This document shows, in pieces, positions 34,190 to 46,639 of a stretch of 64,000 nucleotides of DNA. Within the stretch, counting starts at the first letter, position 1; every line of letters begins with the position of its first letter. Source of the DNA: Cucumis sativus (Eukaryota; Streptophyta; Magnoliopsida; Cucurbitales; Cucurbitaceae); contig NC_026657.2 of the NCBI RefSeq assembly GCF_000004075.3, forward strand, positions 25,886,408 to 25,950,407, written 5' to 3'. Below the pieces are notes generated by a model. That model saw only the letters and a program-made list of their open reading frames with translations, was not told the origin of the DNA and made no database searches. A program made the translations under genes and the position numbers.

Positions 34190-36120
34190 TCTCTCCCGAT
34201 CGTTGAAATATTTTTCTACCATTTTCACCACAACTGTTTCCAACCAAGCTCCGATGATTGCTTTCCAACAATCGTTGTTAGCCAAACTCTGGATGACCAT
34301 TTTTTTGGAGATCGTCATAGGATAACTACCAACCACTATTCACCTTTGTTGACAAACCTCTTATCATCATCTTTCTAGCTACTGTTTTTTGTTGACCACT
34401 GGCGATTAACTTTCATTTACTGTTTTTTTATAATTGTTGTCGACAAACCTCCTACAATTTCTTTCGGATAACCATCGTCGATCAACTTCTAAAAAACAAT
34501 TTTTGAAGTTTTTGCCCCTGCCAACTTTCAATGATCGTTTTTTAACAATTGCCTGCCACATCCTTTTGTCATTGCATTTCGATGACCACTTTTCGAAAAT
34601 CATTGCCAACCAACTTTTGACGACATTTTTTATGACCATATGTAGTGAAAGTAATTTGATCAAATATTACCCTAGATGCGTTAATTATAAGGATTAAATA
34701 TTCTTTGCAAATTTATAAAAACTTTAGTTTTAGAGTTCATACCTTTGTAGCTTAGATCCTTCCTAAAAAATATAACTACTTTTTAGTGATTATCATGCAC
34801 CAACTTTTGAGTACTATTTTGTAATAGTCGTCGTCCAACCACATTTCGACAATCGTTTTCTAGTGACAACTGTTTGCCAACCTCTAACAGATACTATTGT
34901 CAACCTTCGATCGTCATTTCTGGCATTGCATCAACCAACCTCCAATGATAGCTTTTCAGAAACCGTGTTTGACCCAGAAAGATACTCTATGCTCAACCAA
35001 CTTTCATCTACCGTTTTTCGACCAATATTGTTGGTCAACTTTTGTCGACCATTTTCAATGATCATTTTTTACCAATTTCTGTCAATGGGTTTTAGTGAGT
35101 CTTGCCAACTTTCTTTTGTTGAACAATTTTCAATGGCCAATTTTTGTCAACTTTTATAGACCATTTTTAGTGACCATTGTTGGCCAACTTTTGTCGATTT
35201 TTTTCTATGACCATTGTCGGCTAACTTTTGTCGAATATTTTCTAGTGACCGTTGCAAGCCAACTTTTGTTGATCATTTTTTGTCAACCTTTGTTAATCGT
35301 TGTTTGATGACAGTTGTTGGTGAACTTTTATTGATTGTTAATTGGTGATTGTTGTCAACCAATTTTCATCGATCGCTTTTAGTGACCTTTGTCAACCAAC
35401 TTTTGTTGATTGTTGCTTGGTGATTGTTATCGATCAACTTGTTTTTCTATCTTTGGTAAGTGACCGTTGTCGGCCAACTTTTGTTGATTGTTTTTTATGA
35501 CCGTTTTTGGTAAACTTTCGTCGACCATTTTTTGTGACAATTGATGGCTAACTTTTATCGACCATTTTTTATAACGGTTGCTGGCCAACTATCGATGACT
35601 TTTTTTGGTGACTATTCTCAGCCAACATTCGTTGATGGTTGTTCGGTGACCTTTGTCAGCCAACTTTTGTCGATCGTTTCTTATGTGACCATTGTCGAAC
35701 AACTTTCATTGATATTTTTTCAATAACATTTAATTTGTTGGCCAACTACTAACGACCATTTTTCAATGATTATTGCTTACCAACTTTTTATCGACTGTTG
35801 TTTGGTGACCATGTCGGTCAACTTTCATTGACCATTTTTCGGTAAGTATTGCTTGTCAACTTTTGTTGACCCTCTTTTGGTGATCGTTGTCGGTTTACTT
35901 TTATCTACTATTTTTCTATGACTTTTGTAGGCCAACTTTCGTCTACCAGTTTCTAGTGACCATTACTGGCCTATTGTCAACAATCGTGTTTTGGTGATAA
36001 TTGTCTATTGACTTTCAACGATCATTGTTGCCAACATGATTGTCGTTTTACAGTGGTCGGAAGTGGGTGGTCGTCGTTCACCTCTTCCAACCACCATTGT
36101 CGATGCTTGTTAGCCAACTC
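34190..36120. repeat. Degenerate minisatellite, period about 37 bp
   Basis: Many diverged units, best seen in 35160-35760, follow GTGACCGTTGTCGGCCAAC followed by TTTTGTTGATCGTTTTTT. Spacing is 37 bp with some 36-39-bp units. Units are weaker at the left, with a gap of unrelated sequence about 34640-34790. I estimate several tens of units. The period is not a multiple of three, so the reading frames across it are incidental. It differs in composition from its AT-rich surroundings. Confidence 0.85.
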
Positions 36121-36598
36121 CTATGAAAACTTCAAACGGACAAATTCTTTTTATATTAACTTGAAATTATAAAAACATTTTTAAAATCAAACAAATCTTT
36201 ACCTAAAAATACTTTGGGAAAAAATTGTCAGTTTTTATTTTGAAAAACTTTTTTTTAAGTCATTCGAAATAGATTTTTTAAAAAGGAACATTGTGTTATT
36301 TAGTAGCTAAAATTTGGAAGCAAATCCACATATTATATTTTTACATGAAAATTATTTTTACTATTTGGTCAATTTTAATAAAAAATAATTTTGATGGACC
36401 AAATTTAAGACTGGTTTAACATTGAATATCTAAAGATACACTGTGAAAGTATAGGGACCAAAATGATGTTCTTCTTAACTTAACTTAATGTTAGAAATTT
36501 TTTAATTGGGTTTAAAGAAGAATGAAAAAAGAGTTTATGCCCCTCAAAAATACAACTTTAAATTGCTTTCTTTGTTTTTTTTTTCTTTTTCTTTTTAT

Positions 36599-36675
36599 GT
36601 GTTAGTTTGTAGCTTAATTGGTTAATAATATGTTTTTGACAAAATGTTAGAGATTGAAGAACTCACCTTGATACA
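36599..36675 (+). repeat. Possible tRNA-derived SINE remnant
   Basis: GTAGCTTAATTGGTTAATAA resembles a tRNA D-arm/A-box. About 35 bp on, AGAGATTGAAGAACTC is a weak B-box match. No folded acceptor stem exists, so it is not a tRNA gene. The full SINE limits are not visible. Confidence 0.3.
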
Positions 36676-37424
36676 TTCAATAAAACAAACACATATCTTG
36701 ATTCAAACAATTTGTTAGACCACATATCTTGATTCAAACAATTTACTTTGAGTATGTAGCAAAATTTAATTTAAATTGATAAAATAGTAAAATAAAAAAA
36801 TATGAAAAAAAAAAAAAAAAAAAAAACTAGCATCTCAAATACAATTATCTCACTAACCACAAATACCCTATAATTAACTCAAACTCCCAAAAAGCAATGA
36901 TTACATTTATCTCCTAATTTACCCTTATCAACACAATCAAATCAATTAAAACTTATCAAAATATTAATTTCCTCACAAAAGCCAAAATTCATATCTATCA
37001 AAACAAAAAGTTTAAAACATAATTTGGGCAGTCGTTTCATATTTACTTTAACGTGTGTGCAAAAAAGCCTCATCATACGTTACAAACCCTCAAATCCTTC
37101 ACACCTTTCAAATCCTTCAAACTCTTCAAACGCGAAACGATTCTAGCTTCGTTCTCTACAGAAATGATTCCAACTTCTAGCTTCGTCCTCTTCAAACTCT
37201 TCATAAATTCAGCGCAAGGCAAGGAAGTATTCAGGTTGTTCTTCTTGAGAGGAGCTTCTTCATCAAAACGATTCCAGTTTCGTTCGCTTGAGCATTTTTT
37301 CTACTTAATGAAATTGATGCTTGATAACACCCCTAAAAAACAACATTTAGAATAATAAAAACAAATAACATGAATAATGATATTTCAAAATATTATAAAA
37401 AAAATGATTTTCATATACATTTTA

Positions 37425-37450
37425 ATATATATATATATATATATATATTT
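37425..37450. repeat. (AT)n microsatellite
   Basis: TA dinucleotides are followed by TTTA/TTTAT repeats to about 37480. Confidence 0.85.
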
Positions 37451-37645
37451 ATATTTATTTATTTATTTATATATTTATGTATTATTTGTTTTATTAAAAT
37501 AAATATAACTACCATCAAAATATACATTCTAAAATAAAAATAGAAATAGAAAATATTAATGAATGTATTCTGGATACTAAATGTGCACTGATTTTTTGGA
37601 ATCTAATCTAAAATAGATCTTATGTATTTATTTAACCAAACAATT

Positions 37646-38853
37646 CCAAATTATTATTAAAAATATATATTATGTATTATTTAAATATAAATTACCAAAA
37701 TTGTTAATAAACAGTTATGATATAACAAATCGAGGATCTGAAAGATATATTTGCCATTGTTATAAGGAGAAGTTGCTGCAATCTCGTCTAAAAACAAAAT
37801 CTCATATTTAGTTATAATTTACTAAAGTTGAAGGTTGTTTGTAAAATGCACTTTCTTTATCAAATAATGTGTGATATCTTGCCTCATGGTGGATCCACTA
37901 AAATACACAGTACTTTGAGTCTATGAATTATCCTATAAGGGGCAGAGTCAGGATTAATAGAATTAAATCATGCCCATGACAAGTCGTTCTTAGAACTACA
38001 CTGTATTTTTGTACTACACGAACTACATTGTAATTAGAAGCATATCCCAACTTATTTGAGATAATGAGGATGTATTTAACAGTGTTAAATTCCAACACAT
38101 TGCTTAGGTACCAACATATAATCTTTCCCTTCGAAGTAACCAATATGTTAGATTTACAATAATCAGACGCACAAATACAAAAAAGATAAATACTCCGTAA
38201 GGCAACTACGGTTACAAACTATACATAATATATCCTGACCCTAAATGATAATTATATGACATGAATTTCTGATTATGACAACCTGAATGTATCTAATTTT
38301 AAGAAAAAAAAAGATACTTGAGTTTAATATGGATAATCTACATTAGAGTATAATTGCAAAGTCAATATACGTAGGTGGTTGTAAAATATATGAAATACAT
38401 GTATTTTAGTGAACATAAGCATATATTTTTTTCCACGCAAACAAGCAACTCTGTGTACCTATACCAGGAAGATTCAATCTATCTACCATCCAAAACAGTC
38501 TTTACTTGTTATAAAGCTATAACAAAAACTTGTTACAAATTGTTATTAAAAATATATATTATGTATTATTTAATTCTAATTATCGGTATTGTTCATAAAT
38601 GGTTAAAAATATAACAAATTGAGAATCTTGTAGATATATTTGTATTATAGGAGAGGTTGTTGCAATTTTACCACCAACAAAATCCCAAATTTAGTTAGGA
38701 TTTACTAAAATTGGACGTTGTTTGTAAAATAGACTGTTTTTGTAAAATCGGCAACATCATGCCTTAGGTTGGAGCTATTAAAGTAAAGTGTACTTTGAAT
38801 CTATGAATTATCGTATAACCAGAGGTAGATTCATGATTAATATAATTAAATAA
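37646..38853 (+). repeat. Direct duplication of a ~320-bp segment
   Basis: 37646-37970 and 38534-38853 are homologous along their length (AAAATATATATTATGTATTA near the start; TTTGAATCTATGAATTATC-type text near the end). They are separated by about 560 bp. A third short partial copy of the right edge lies at 38879-38930. Divergence is moderate. Confidence 0.8.
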
Positions 38854-40404
38854 ATGGGCACGCCCAACTTTTGCTATTTTTCCTATAACTAGGAGTAGAT
38901 TTAGGATTAGTATAATTAAATAAATTGGTACCATTTTTCAAGTTGCTACCTACAATTTTGCTATCTCTACAATTATCTATAAGTTTTAAATGTGTTATTG
39001 GCTGAGTAGTTTTTTCCCATACACCCACATAAATTTATTTGTTTTCTTTTTATATATAACTTATTTAGTAAAAGAAAAACAAACAAACCTTGAAGGAATT
39101 TAACCCAAGATGTAAGATGGGGCACTCACCCTGTTAATGGAAAAAAACCACAAAGCCATGGGCACCTTTCAAACTTTTTAAGTAACAAAATTTATAAATC
39201 ATATATGAAAATCATGCATCTAGTCACGAGTTCCAAAAGTCGTAGACTAAGTCCACGAGTTCCTTCCTTTGATGTGACGATTAGGGTGGAATGTGAGTTA
39301 TGTTAGGTGGTTCATCATTTCCACATCTATTTTTGTCAATATTTTTCACTTTACCTTATTTTTGTCATTTATTTATAGTTTCACGTTACTTTTAGAATAA
39401 ATTTGATCACGACTTTCTTTTTGTCATTTTTTTAAACAACTATATTATTTTTAGAGTTAACCCTCCATGTCAACATTAACTAACAAAAACAATGGAATTG
39501 AGATAACTATCTCAAATATTAAAATTTCCTTACTTTAGGAAAACTTACACAACTGATCATTACACCAATTTCCATTAACCAAATAATAGACAACTTCTAG
39601 AAAGCTTGTTGAATGAAAAATTATTTACCCGCGATAACACTAGGCGATGCGATAAGCGATAGAACTAAGCTATGTGAATGATAGTCTTAAGAGTCATTCG
39701 CGATATAGTTTTCAATTATGTGATATTGATCATAACTATGCGATAATACTAACTATGTGAAATGCTAGAATATCTCATCTCACATGTTGACATCTTAGAC
39801 AAGATGGACAAGCGAGATGAGATGAAATGAATGATATGCTTTTTATCGCATAATTAAATAATCACACGTTTTATTACCATAATTAAAGAATCAAACGTTT
39901 TAATGTTGTAGTAATCTTTCCATAACTACAAATGTTTTTAAAATTAATTTCCAACGTCTCTATTTATTTTCTCACACTGTATAAACACCTCTACCTCTTT
40001 ATCCCTCTTTATCTTGGGTGTGAGAAAAATAAGCAAAAACTCTCTTTCAAATTTTCTTTATGTAAATTTTTCGAGCAAACAAAGTGTTCATTTGAGTGTT
40101 GAGATTTTGATTAGTTGGGATGCAAAACTAATTGAAGAACAAAACTATTTTATCCTTAATACGACGAGGCAATAACAATCTATTTGCACAAAGGAGCAAA
40201 GTCGTGAAACATATTAAAAAGAGCAAGGTCTGCGACTCAGCCATGATATTCTAACTTTTTTTCTATTTTGTAGAAAGCATTATTTTTTACTAGGCAAGTT
40301 AACAAATACACGAATTAATCATTAGGCATTTGGACTAGTAGGTGTTTTGACATGTTCACAAGCTAAATAAAGAAGGCGTTCTGACTAAGCAAAATACCTA
40401 CACA

Positions 40405-40640
40405 CTAGGGGTGAAATCGAATTGGGTTGGATTGAAAAACATTTTCAACCCAACTCATATTTTTGAATTATTTGGTTTAGCAACGTGAGTAACCCGAATC
40501 TAGTTTCTAACCCAACCCAATCCAATCCAACCCATGGTTATAAAAAAGTGATTCCATTATGAATTGGGTTGGGTTGGATTTAGAGTTGTATAGTTTTTTT
40601 TTTCCTTCTGTTTTTAGTTTATAATGGTTATAAAAGTTGA
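40405..40640 (+). mobile_element. hAT-like element fragment, second copy
   Basis: It starts CTAGGGGTGAAATCG and runs through blocks of AACCCAACCC words to GTTGTATAGTTTTTT and TTTTTAGTTTATAATGG. It is homologous, in opposite orientation, to the right half of the element nested at 23463-24075. The far end was not found. It lies 300 bp upstream of the PPR start codon. Confidence 0.55.
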
Positions 40641-40937
40641 AACGGTTACATTTAAATTTGAAAGCCACCTAATTCAAAATTTCATATAGCAGGTAACTTC
40701 TCCTCCATGCAAACACATGCATGATATCTATAACTCTTCCACCACCCATAAAAAAGAGTACCTCAATGATCCCAAACCACCCATCCAATTGGGCCACAGC
40801 CCAACAAAACCCAAAGCCCAACATTGGCAATGGTTCAAAACCCATATTTTCAATTTCATCCCTCTAAATCTCTCAATTAACACATAACCCACCCTCCACC
40901 ATCCATTTTTCCCGTCATCTTCCACCGCCGTCACACC

Positions 40938-42119
40938 ATGCTCAGCAAATTTCTCCGCCCGATTCTCTCATCTTGCCGCAGACCTCATCTCTTTTCATCA
41001 CCATTTCAATCACTTCTCAACCCCATTCTTCCATCCCATCTCCACCACCGTTTTCTCTGCTCCCTGTCCCCACCTTCATCCGCTCTTCTTCCTCCTCAAA
41101 ACTCCGACAACCTCAATCTCCCTATCCCAAAAGTTCGAACCCAAACTCCTCTCGAGAAGCAATTCGAATCATGGGTTCAGAAGCTCAAGCCCGGTTTCTC
41201 CCCTTCCGACGTCAACGAGGCTCTACAAGCCCAATCCGACCCCGATCTCGCCCTCGACCTTTTCCGGTGGACGGCGCAGCAGCGCGGCTACAAACACAAC
41301 CATTTAACCTATCTAACAATCATTAAGATCCTAATTTACCGCCGGAGATGCCACCTCGCTGAAACCCTAGTTGAAGAGGTAATTGCTGGTGCTTGTGAAA
41401 TGAGTGTGCCGCTTTACAATTCCGTGATTAGGTTCTGCTGTGCCCGGAAATGTCGGTTTAATCGAGCTTTTGATGTGTACAAAAAGATGTGGAAATCTGA
41501 TGACTGTAAACCCACGCTTGAAACTTATGCAATGCTGTTCAATTCACTGCTTAGGAGGTTCAATAAGTTGAGTGTTTCTTATGTTTATTTACATTCGGTT
41601 CGTTCGTTAACGAAGCAAATGAAATCGTCGGGTGTGATTCCCGATACTTTTGTGTTGAACATGATCATTAAAGCATATTCTAAGTGTCTTGAAGTTGATG
41701 AAGCGATTCGGGTTTTTCGAGAAATGGGGTTGTATGCTTGCCAACCGAATTCGTATACTTATGGCTACATTGCAAAAGGGTTGTGTGAGAAAGGACGAGT
41801 TGAACAAGGGTTGGAATTTTACAAGGAAATGAGAGTTAGAGGCTTGATTCCTAGCAGCAGTACTTATATGATTTTGATTTGTAGTCTAGCAATGGAACGC
41901 AGATTTGAGGAAGCTATTGAGATTTGTTTTGATATGTTGTGTAATTCCATGGCACCGGATTTGCTTACTTACAGAACCTTGTTAGAAGGATTATGTCGGG
42001 AAGGACGGGATAGTGAAGCATTTGATTTGCTTGATGAATTGAGGAAGAGGGATAAACTGATGAATGAGAAAACATTCAAGACTCTATTAAATGGACTGCA
42101 CACTGTTGGTAGAGATTAG
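40938..42119 (+). CDS. Pentatricopeptide repeat (PPR) protein, mitochondrial type
   Basis: The gene has a single exon encoding 393 residues. Residues 1-60 are rich in Ser, Arg, Leu and Pro with almost no acidic residues, as expected for an organelle transit peptide, most likely mitochondrial. A conserved pre-repeat block follows (WVQKLKPGFSPSDVNEAL, then DPDLALDLFRWTAQQRGYKH, about 74-120). P-class 35-residue repeats run to the end. The clearest are those with DTFVLNMIIKAYSK, NSYTYGYIAKGLCEKG, SSTYMILICSLAMERR and DLLTYRTLLEGLCREG. There is no E, DYW or SMR extension. PPR proteins bind organelle RNA in a sequence-specific way and affect processing, translation or stability; the target here is unknown. 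I recall a similar Arabidopsis protein (At3g25210-like) but could not check it. The C-terminus HTVGRD ends in a partial repeat, so it is short but plausible. Confidence 0.9.
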   Translation: MLSKFLRPILSSCRRPHLFSSPFQSLLNPILPSHLHHRFLCSLSPPSSALLPPQNSDNLNLPIPKVRTQTPLEKQFESWVQKLKPGFSPSDVNEALQAQSDPDLALDLFRWTAQQRGYKHNHLTYLTIIKILIYRRRCHLAETLVEEVIAGACEMSVPLYNSVIRFCCARKCRFNRAFDVYKKMWKSDDCKPTLETYAMLFNSLLRRFNKLSVSYVYLHSVRSLTKQMKSSGVIPDTFVLNMIIKAYSKCLEVDEAIRVFREMGLYACQPNSYTYGYIAKGLCEKGRVEQGLEFYKEMRVRGLIPSSSTYMILICSLAMERRFEEAIEICFDMLCNSMAPDLLTYRTLLEGLCREGRDSEAFDLLDELRKRDKLMNEKTFKTLLNGLHTVGRD

Positions 42120-42880
42120 TTTATGAGGATTGTCCTCAGCATATTCCATTGAATTTCTTTGCTTGGTTCTATGCATGTTAACCATTTAGGATTAGATCTT
42201 GAGTAAGTCTTCTGAATACTGGAATGAATTTTGTTACTGAACCTTTAAGATTTCACTATCTATTTAGCTTGATTAGAAGTGAAATGTTGAAGAGAGGATT
42301 CCATTATTCTGACTTCTTGTGGTTCTAGCTCAAATGGACTACGCGTTAAATTGACTGGTTATGGATGCTTGTAGAACCCTCAAGCTCTAGTAGGTGGAGG
42401 TTTGGTAATGGAAGGCTCACACCCTACACTGCTGCAACTCTTGGGCGTTTGGATTATGCGTGCTTTCTTCTGAACTGAATCAATCGACATTCGGAATCCA
42501 AAAGAAGCAAGAAGCCACTGGGAAAGCGTTATAGGGACATCAATTTTGATTCTGTGCTCTTGTTATTACGAAGTATTGGATTTGATGTATGGTGGTGCAT
42601 GTACAACCAAATTCTCACATTGGATCTTTGGTGTTTTGCAGCGTCTTTAGAGTAAGGAAGGGCAGGATCTAAGGTGGAAGTAGAGCGCCTTTTAATACCA
42701 GTGCGAGCACGGTTTGAGGCAGCCGAAGATGGGTTTCTTCAAGAAAAGATTTCCTGAACGGGGAGGTAGCTACAGCGTAACCATTTTAGATCATCTTCAA
42801 GGAATAAGGCCTCCATTGTTATTGCCTGGTTTTCACCAACCATCTTAATAATGGTAAGAGAGATTTAGAGAAAGGACCTA
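42120..42880 (+). other. Probable 3' UTR of the PPR gene
   Basis: Sequence after the stop stays GC-richer than the intergenic DNA until about 42850, then turns sharply AT-rich. This suggests it is transcribed. No open frame of note was seen. GT and AG sites exist, so a spliced UTR is possible, but I cannot place it. Confidence 0.4.
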
Positions 42881-45800
42881 AATCTAGATGAAATTTTAAG
42901 GATAATTATAACTTATCTATATTATTAATTATATAAGATTTTTGAAATTTGAATTATATAGGATTTTTTAAATTAAATTCAAATTGTTTCCATAATTAAA
43001 TTATCTAAATGATAGCTTTTTTATTTATGTTATTAATTAATGTATAGCTTAAATAGTTTATTAATTCAATATAACATAAAATATTTTCTAATATAGAATA
43101 ATTTAATATAATTGCATATTATTATTTTCATCATTAATGTGTGAAATTTATTCTGATACCGGCGACCACTTTCTCTTTCTCTTCCTTCAATTTTGTTATT
43201 TTCTTTCGTGTTGGCTTTCTTCTTCGATTTGTATTTCAAAAAATTGCTTTGTTTTTCTCTTTACATTTCCTATAGAATATATATGGTTAGTCTTTTTTTT
43301 CCTTTCGTTTTGTATATTCTTTCTTTTTCTATTTCGTAGCGTATATATGTATATTTAAAATTTGTCATTCCGTTTCGTAGCATATATATTAATCATGTTT
43401 TTCTATTTTGTTTAATTTTTTATTATTTAGTTCATTTTACTGTCGTGTTTGACATAGAATTTTTTATAAAACGTCCAAATCATTTGTATATACTATGGTT
43501 TACCATTGAATAATAAATTTATATTTTGTGATTTGTAACGTAAATACTAATGCATATATTCAATAATACATATATTTTTCTTTTCATGTTGTTTTTTTTA
43601 TTACGTATATATATCAATATATACACAGATTATATATTCATTTAATCATTTAATTTTTTTTTCTTATGTTATTGAGTAATTCATTTATGTTTTGTGATTT
43701 GTTACATATATAGTCGTGCATATATTCAATAATGTTTTGTGATTTTTTCTTACTACGTTTATATTCTACTGTATATATAGTATTTGATCAATTTTTTTAA
43801 ATTCTTATATATATACTACTGGATAATGCATATGTTTTCTGTGATTTGTTACATATATACTTCATATATTCGATAATACATAAATGATGTTATTTTGAAT
43901 ATACTCAATATAATCTAATATATTTCGACTATTAAATATAAAATTATTACCAACTTTAAATTTTCTTCAATTATTTCGAAAGATCACTGTATCAGTTGAT
44001 CGTCGATGTTATTTTTTTTATCGCTTATATTCCTCTCAATTTTCTATTATTTGACGTCTTTTGGAAAGAAAATATAATCAATATTCAACATATTTGAAGA
44101 AGAATTTTTTTTTTTTTAATTTTCTAAATCGTAACCTATTCATTTTCTTGTCGGTCCATCTTTTATGAACAAATTGATATTAAAATATGAACAAATTAAT
44201 ATATTAAAATATAGATCGTATTATTCAATATATACTATAATCAGATGAAATAAATAAAAATAATGCAAAACAAAAAGAAAGAATGGAGAGAGAGAGATGG
44301 AGAGGGAAGATTGAGTATGTTTGCATAGAAGTTTATAAAAGAATTGAAGATTAAGAGAGTTTGATGAGAAGCTTTTTGAATGGGGAGAATATGTTACGTT
44401 TGCTTATGTATAATATGTATATAAGATAATACAATGTATATCTTATGTTTAGGGATAGTGTAGTTACAGATGAAATAATAGAAGTTGTATACATGAAGAA
44501 ACATATTGATGGGAATGTATTTTTTTTGGTATATATGTGAATTATATGGAAGTAAATTATGAAAAATATTTGAAATATGAATATTTGAAATAAAGGTATG
44601 AAAGGATGTAATAAAAATCTAAAAAGAAAAAGAAAAACTAGTTCAAATAAGAAAATCTTGCATCTCTATCAGTTATGGCCAAAACGTCTATAATGACCAC
44701 ATCTAACACGTCTCTTGAATTTCATTTTAGATCAAATTCTAATCATTTTAGATCAATCAACTGATGTAGTTATCAAAACTATTGAAAAAAACCATAAAAA
44801 AATATAGCAATTTTGGTCATACCTGACAAGAAATAATAGAACCATATGTGACAAAACTTATTTATGACGGTAAATATACAGGTGTATATATCTAGTAAAT
44901 CATATAACAAAATTATAATATGGAGTGGTATATAATAGTAATGAAACTAATATGCAATTAAAGGAATTGTTTAAAATGCACCGAGAATATGCTACATTTT
45001 TGTCCATACATAATAGAAAATGATCAAAAGATATGTGTCACCGTTATTGTAATATTCTATATATGAAATAGTATATATTGTCAAATGATTGGATATTGGA
45101 TAGCCAAATGATCGTATACCAAAATAGCCAAATCTAAACGTAAAACTAATCTTTAAAAAATTGTTTAAATTTGGGTAGCCAAATAAAAACAATCATGTTC
45201 CAAATCTAAAAGATCGTTTTTCAAATCAAAACGATTATTTTTCAAACATAAACTATTGTTTTTCAAATATAAATGATTGTGTTTCAAATATAAACAATCG
45301 TGTACAAAAAAAATATTGAAAAAATCATTGAGATTTGGTTAACCAAATTTAAACATTCAAATCGATGGTGTATTAAAAAATTATGAAAAAAGTCATTTAG
45401 ATTTAGCTACTCAAATTTAAGCGATCAAATCTAAAGGACTGTGAACAAAAATATCTTTAAAAAATCGCAAATATATTATGCACTAGATGCCAATTAATCA
45501 CATACATTTTTAGTATTTCTCATGGTGAGTGTTTTCCATTTTTGAAATTATTTTATATCGTCTAAATATTTTGTCGATTTGTTATATTTTTAAAAAAACT
45601 CGTAAAATATTAGTATTTTAGTCCTTTTTCAAGTGAACGATTACGAATAAAATGTGATTTTCTTTTTCATAAAATTAAGATATGTTTTTATAAAATAGAA
45701 AATTATGCGTGTATGAATAAAAATAAGGGTAGATGGTTTTTTTTTTCCAAAAAATATTTTAAATTTAGATAGTTGAAACATTTTTAAATATAATAAAATA

Positions 45801-46639
45801 AACTAAAATATTTACAAATAATATCAAAATTTTAGATCCTATCAACTATAGAAATGAATAATTTTTATCAATGTCTATCAATATAAATATAGAAGAATAT
45901 CAGTGTCTATTATTGATAAAATCTAAAATTTTGATATATCTTATAAATATTTTTATCAAATTTGCTATTTTTTACTATTCTTCTCTATATATTTATTTTC
46001 AAAAATCTAGAATTAGATAGTATGTATTTTTTTCCAAGAAGATTTTTTTTGGACAAAAAAAATAGGAGCTAAAAATTAGAAAAAAGAGAAAGAAATTAAC
46101 CTACCTTATAAAAATTGAAAGCAATTTGTAAGCCCTAAAATGTTATTATTTTATTAATAGTTTGTATTTACAGCTTAACTTATTGACCTACATTTATATT
46201 TAATAAAATTTAAAAGTGAAAAAAAAAAAAAAACTTATAGAAAACTACTAACTACTTGAAACTCAAGAGCACATGGTCTGTTTTTCTTCTTCATCGTCCT
46301 CAACATGTGGGGATCAGTAGGATCAATACCCTTGTAAAATCATTTTAAAAAGAGAGAGAGAGAAATAAAGAAACTGCATTGAAAGTAAAAAATTTATATT
46401 CAATCATCATTTAGAGAAACAAATAATAATAATTGCAAAATCTTATGCCATGGATTTGCTTGAGGTGAGATATGGATTTGCATAAATGAAGGGAGTGAGG
46501 AAAAAGATGGAGTTCTTGGGAATTCATGCACCGATAAGGATATGGCTGTTGTAATGTTATGGGATGTGAATGGTTCCTACTATTTTCTATTACTAGAAGA
46601 ACAAAAGCAACTCAAGAATTTGTTTTGGAGAAACACTTT
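42881..46639. other. Very AT-rich intergenic DNA
   Basis: No supported gene. It contains many TATATA words and a 21-bp minisatellite (45201-45304). A dispersed AT-rich segment at 45830-45990 carries TCTATCAATAT/GATAAAATC motifs like those at 50290-50440. Confidence 0.4.
45201..45304 (+). repeat. 21-bp minisatellite, five units (family copy 2)
   Basis: Units start at 45201, 45222, 45243, 45264 and 45285, of the form CAAATCTAAAAGATCGTTTTT. This is the same consensus and orientation as 32269-32351. About 200 bp further right, both arrays are followed by similar text ending in a TTTGTTATATTTTT word. Confidence 0.9.

Larger units (their letters stand above)
36121..40404. other. AT-rich intergenic DNA left of the PPR gene
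   Basis: No supported gene. It holds an A-run near 36810, an (AT)n run at about 37425-37450, a duplicated segment (37646-38853) and CGAT-rich dispersed-repeat sequence at 39630-39860. The open frame at 37053-37355 consists of CTTCAAAC-type short repeats and matches no family I know. Confidence 0.4.

Noticed and set aside
34142-35726. Several open frames with recurring VGQLLS/VASQLL-like text
   Set aside because: They are different frames of a 37-bp DNA repeat, which cannot keep one protein frame.
36599-36675. Possible tRNA gene (GTAGCTTAATTGGTT D-arm-like)
   Set aside because: No acceptor stem or anticodon arm forms and the B box is poor. Kept only as a weak SINE-like remnant.
37053-37355. 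A 100-codon frame beginning MCAKKPHHTLQ
   Set aside because: Built from short CTTCAAAC/TCCTTCA repeats, no domain, no gene-like context.
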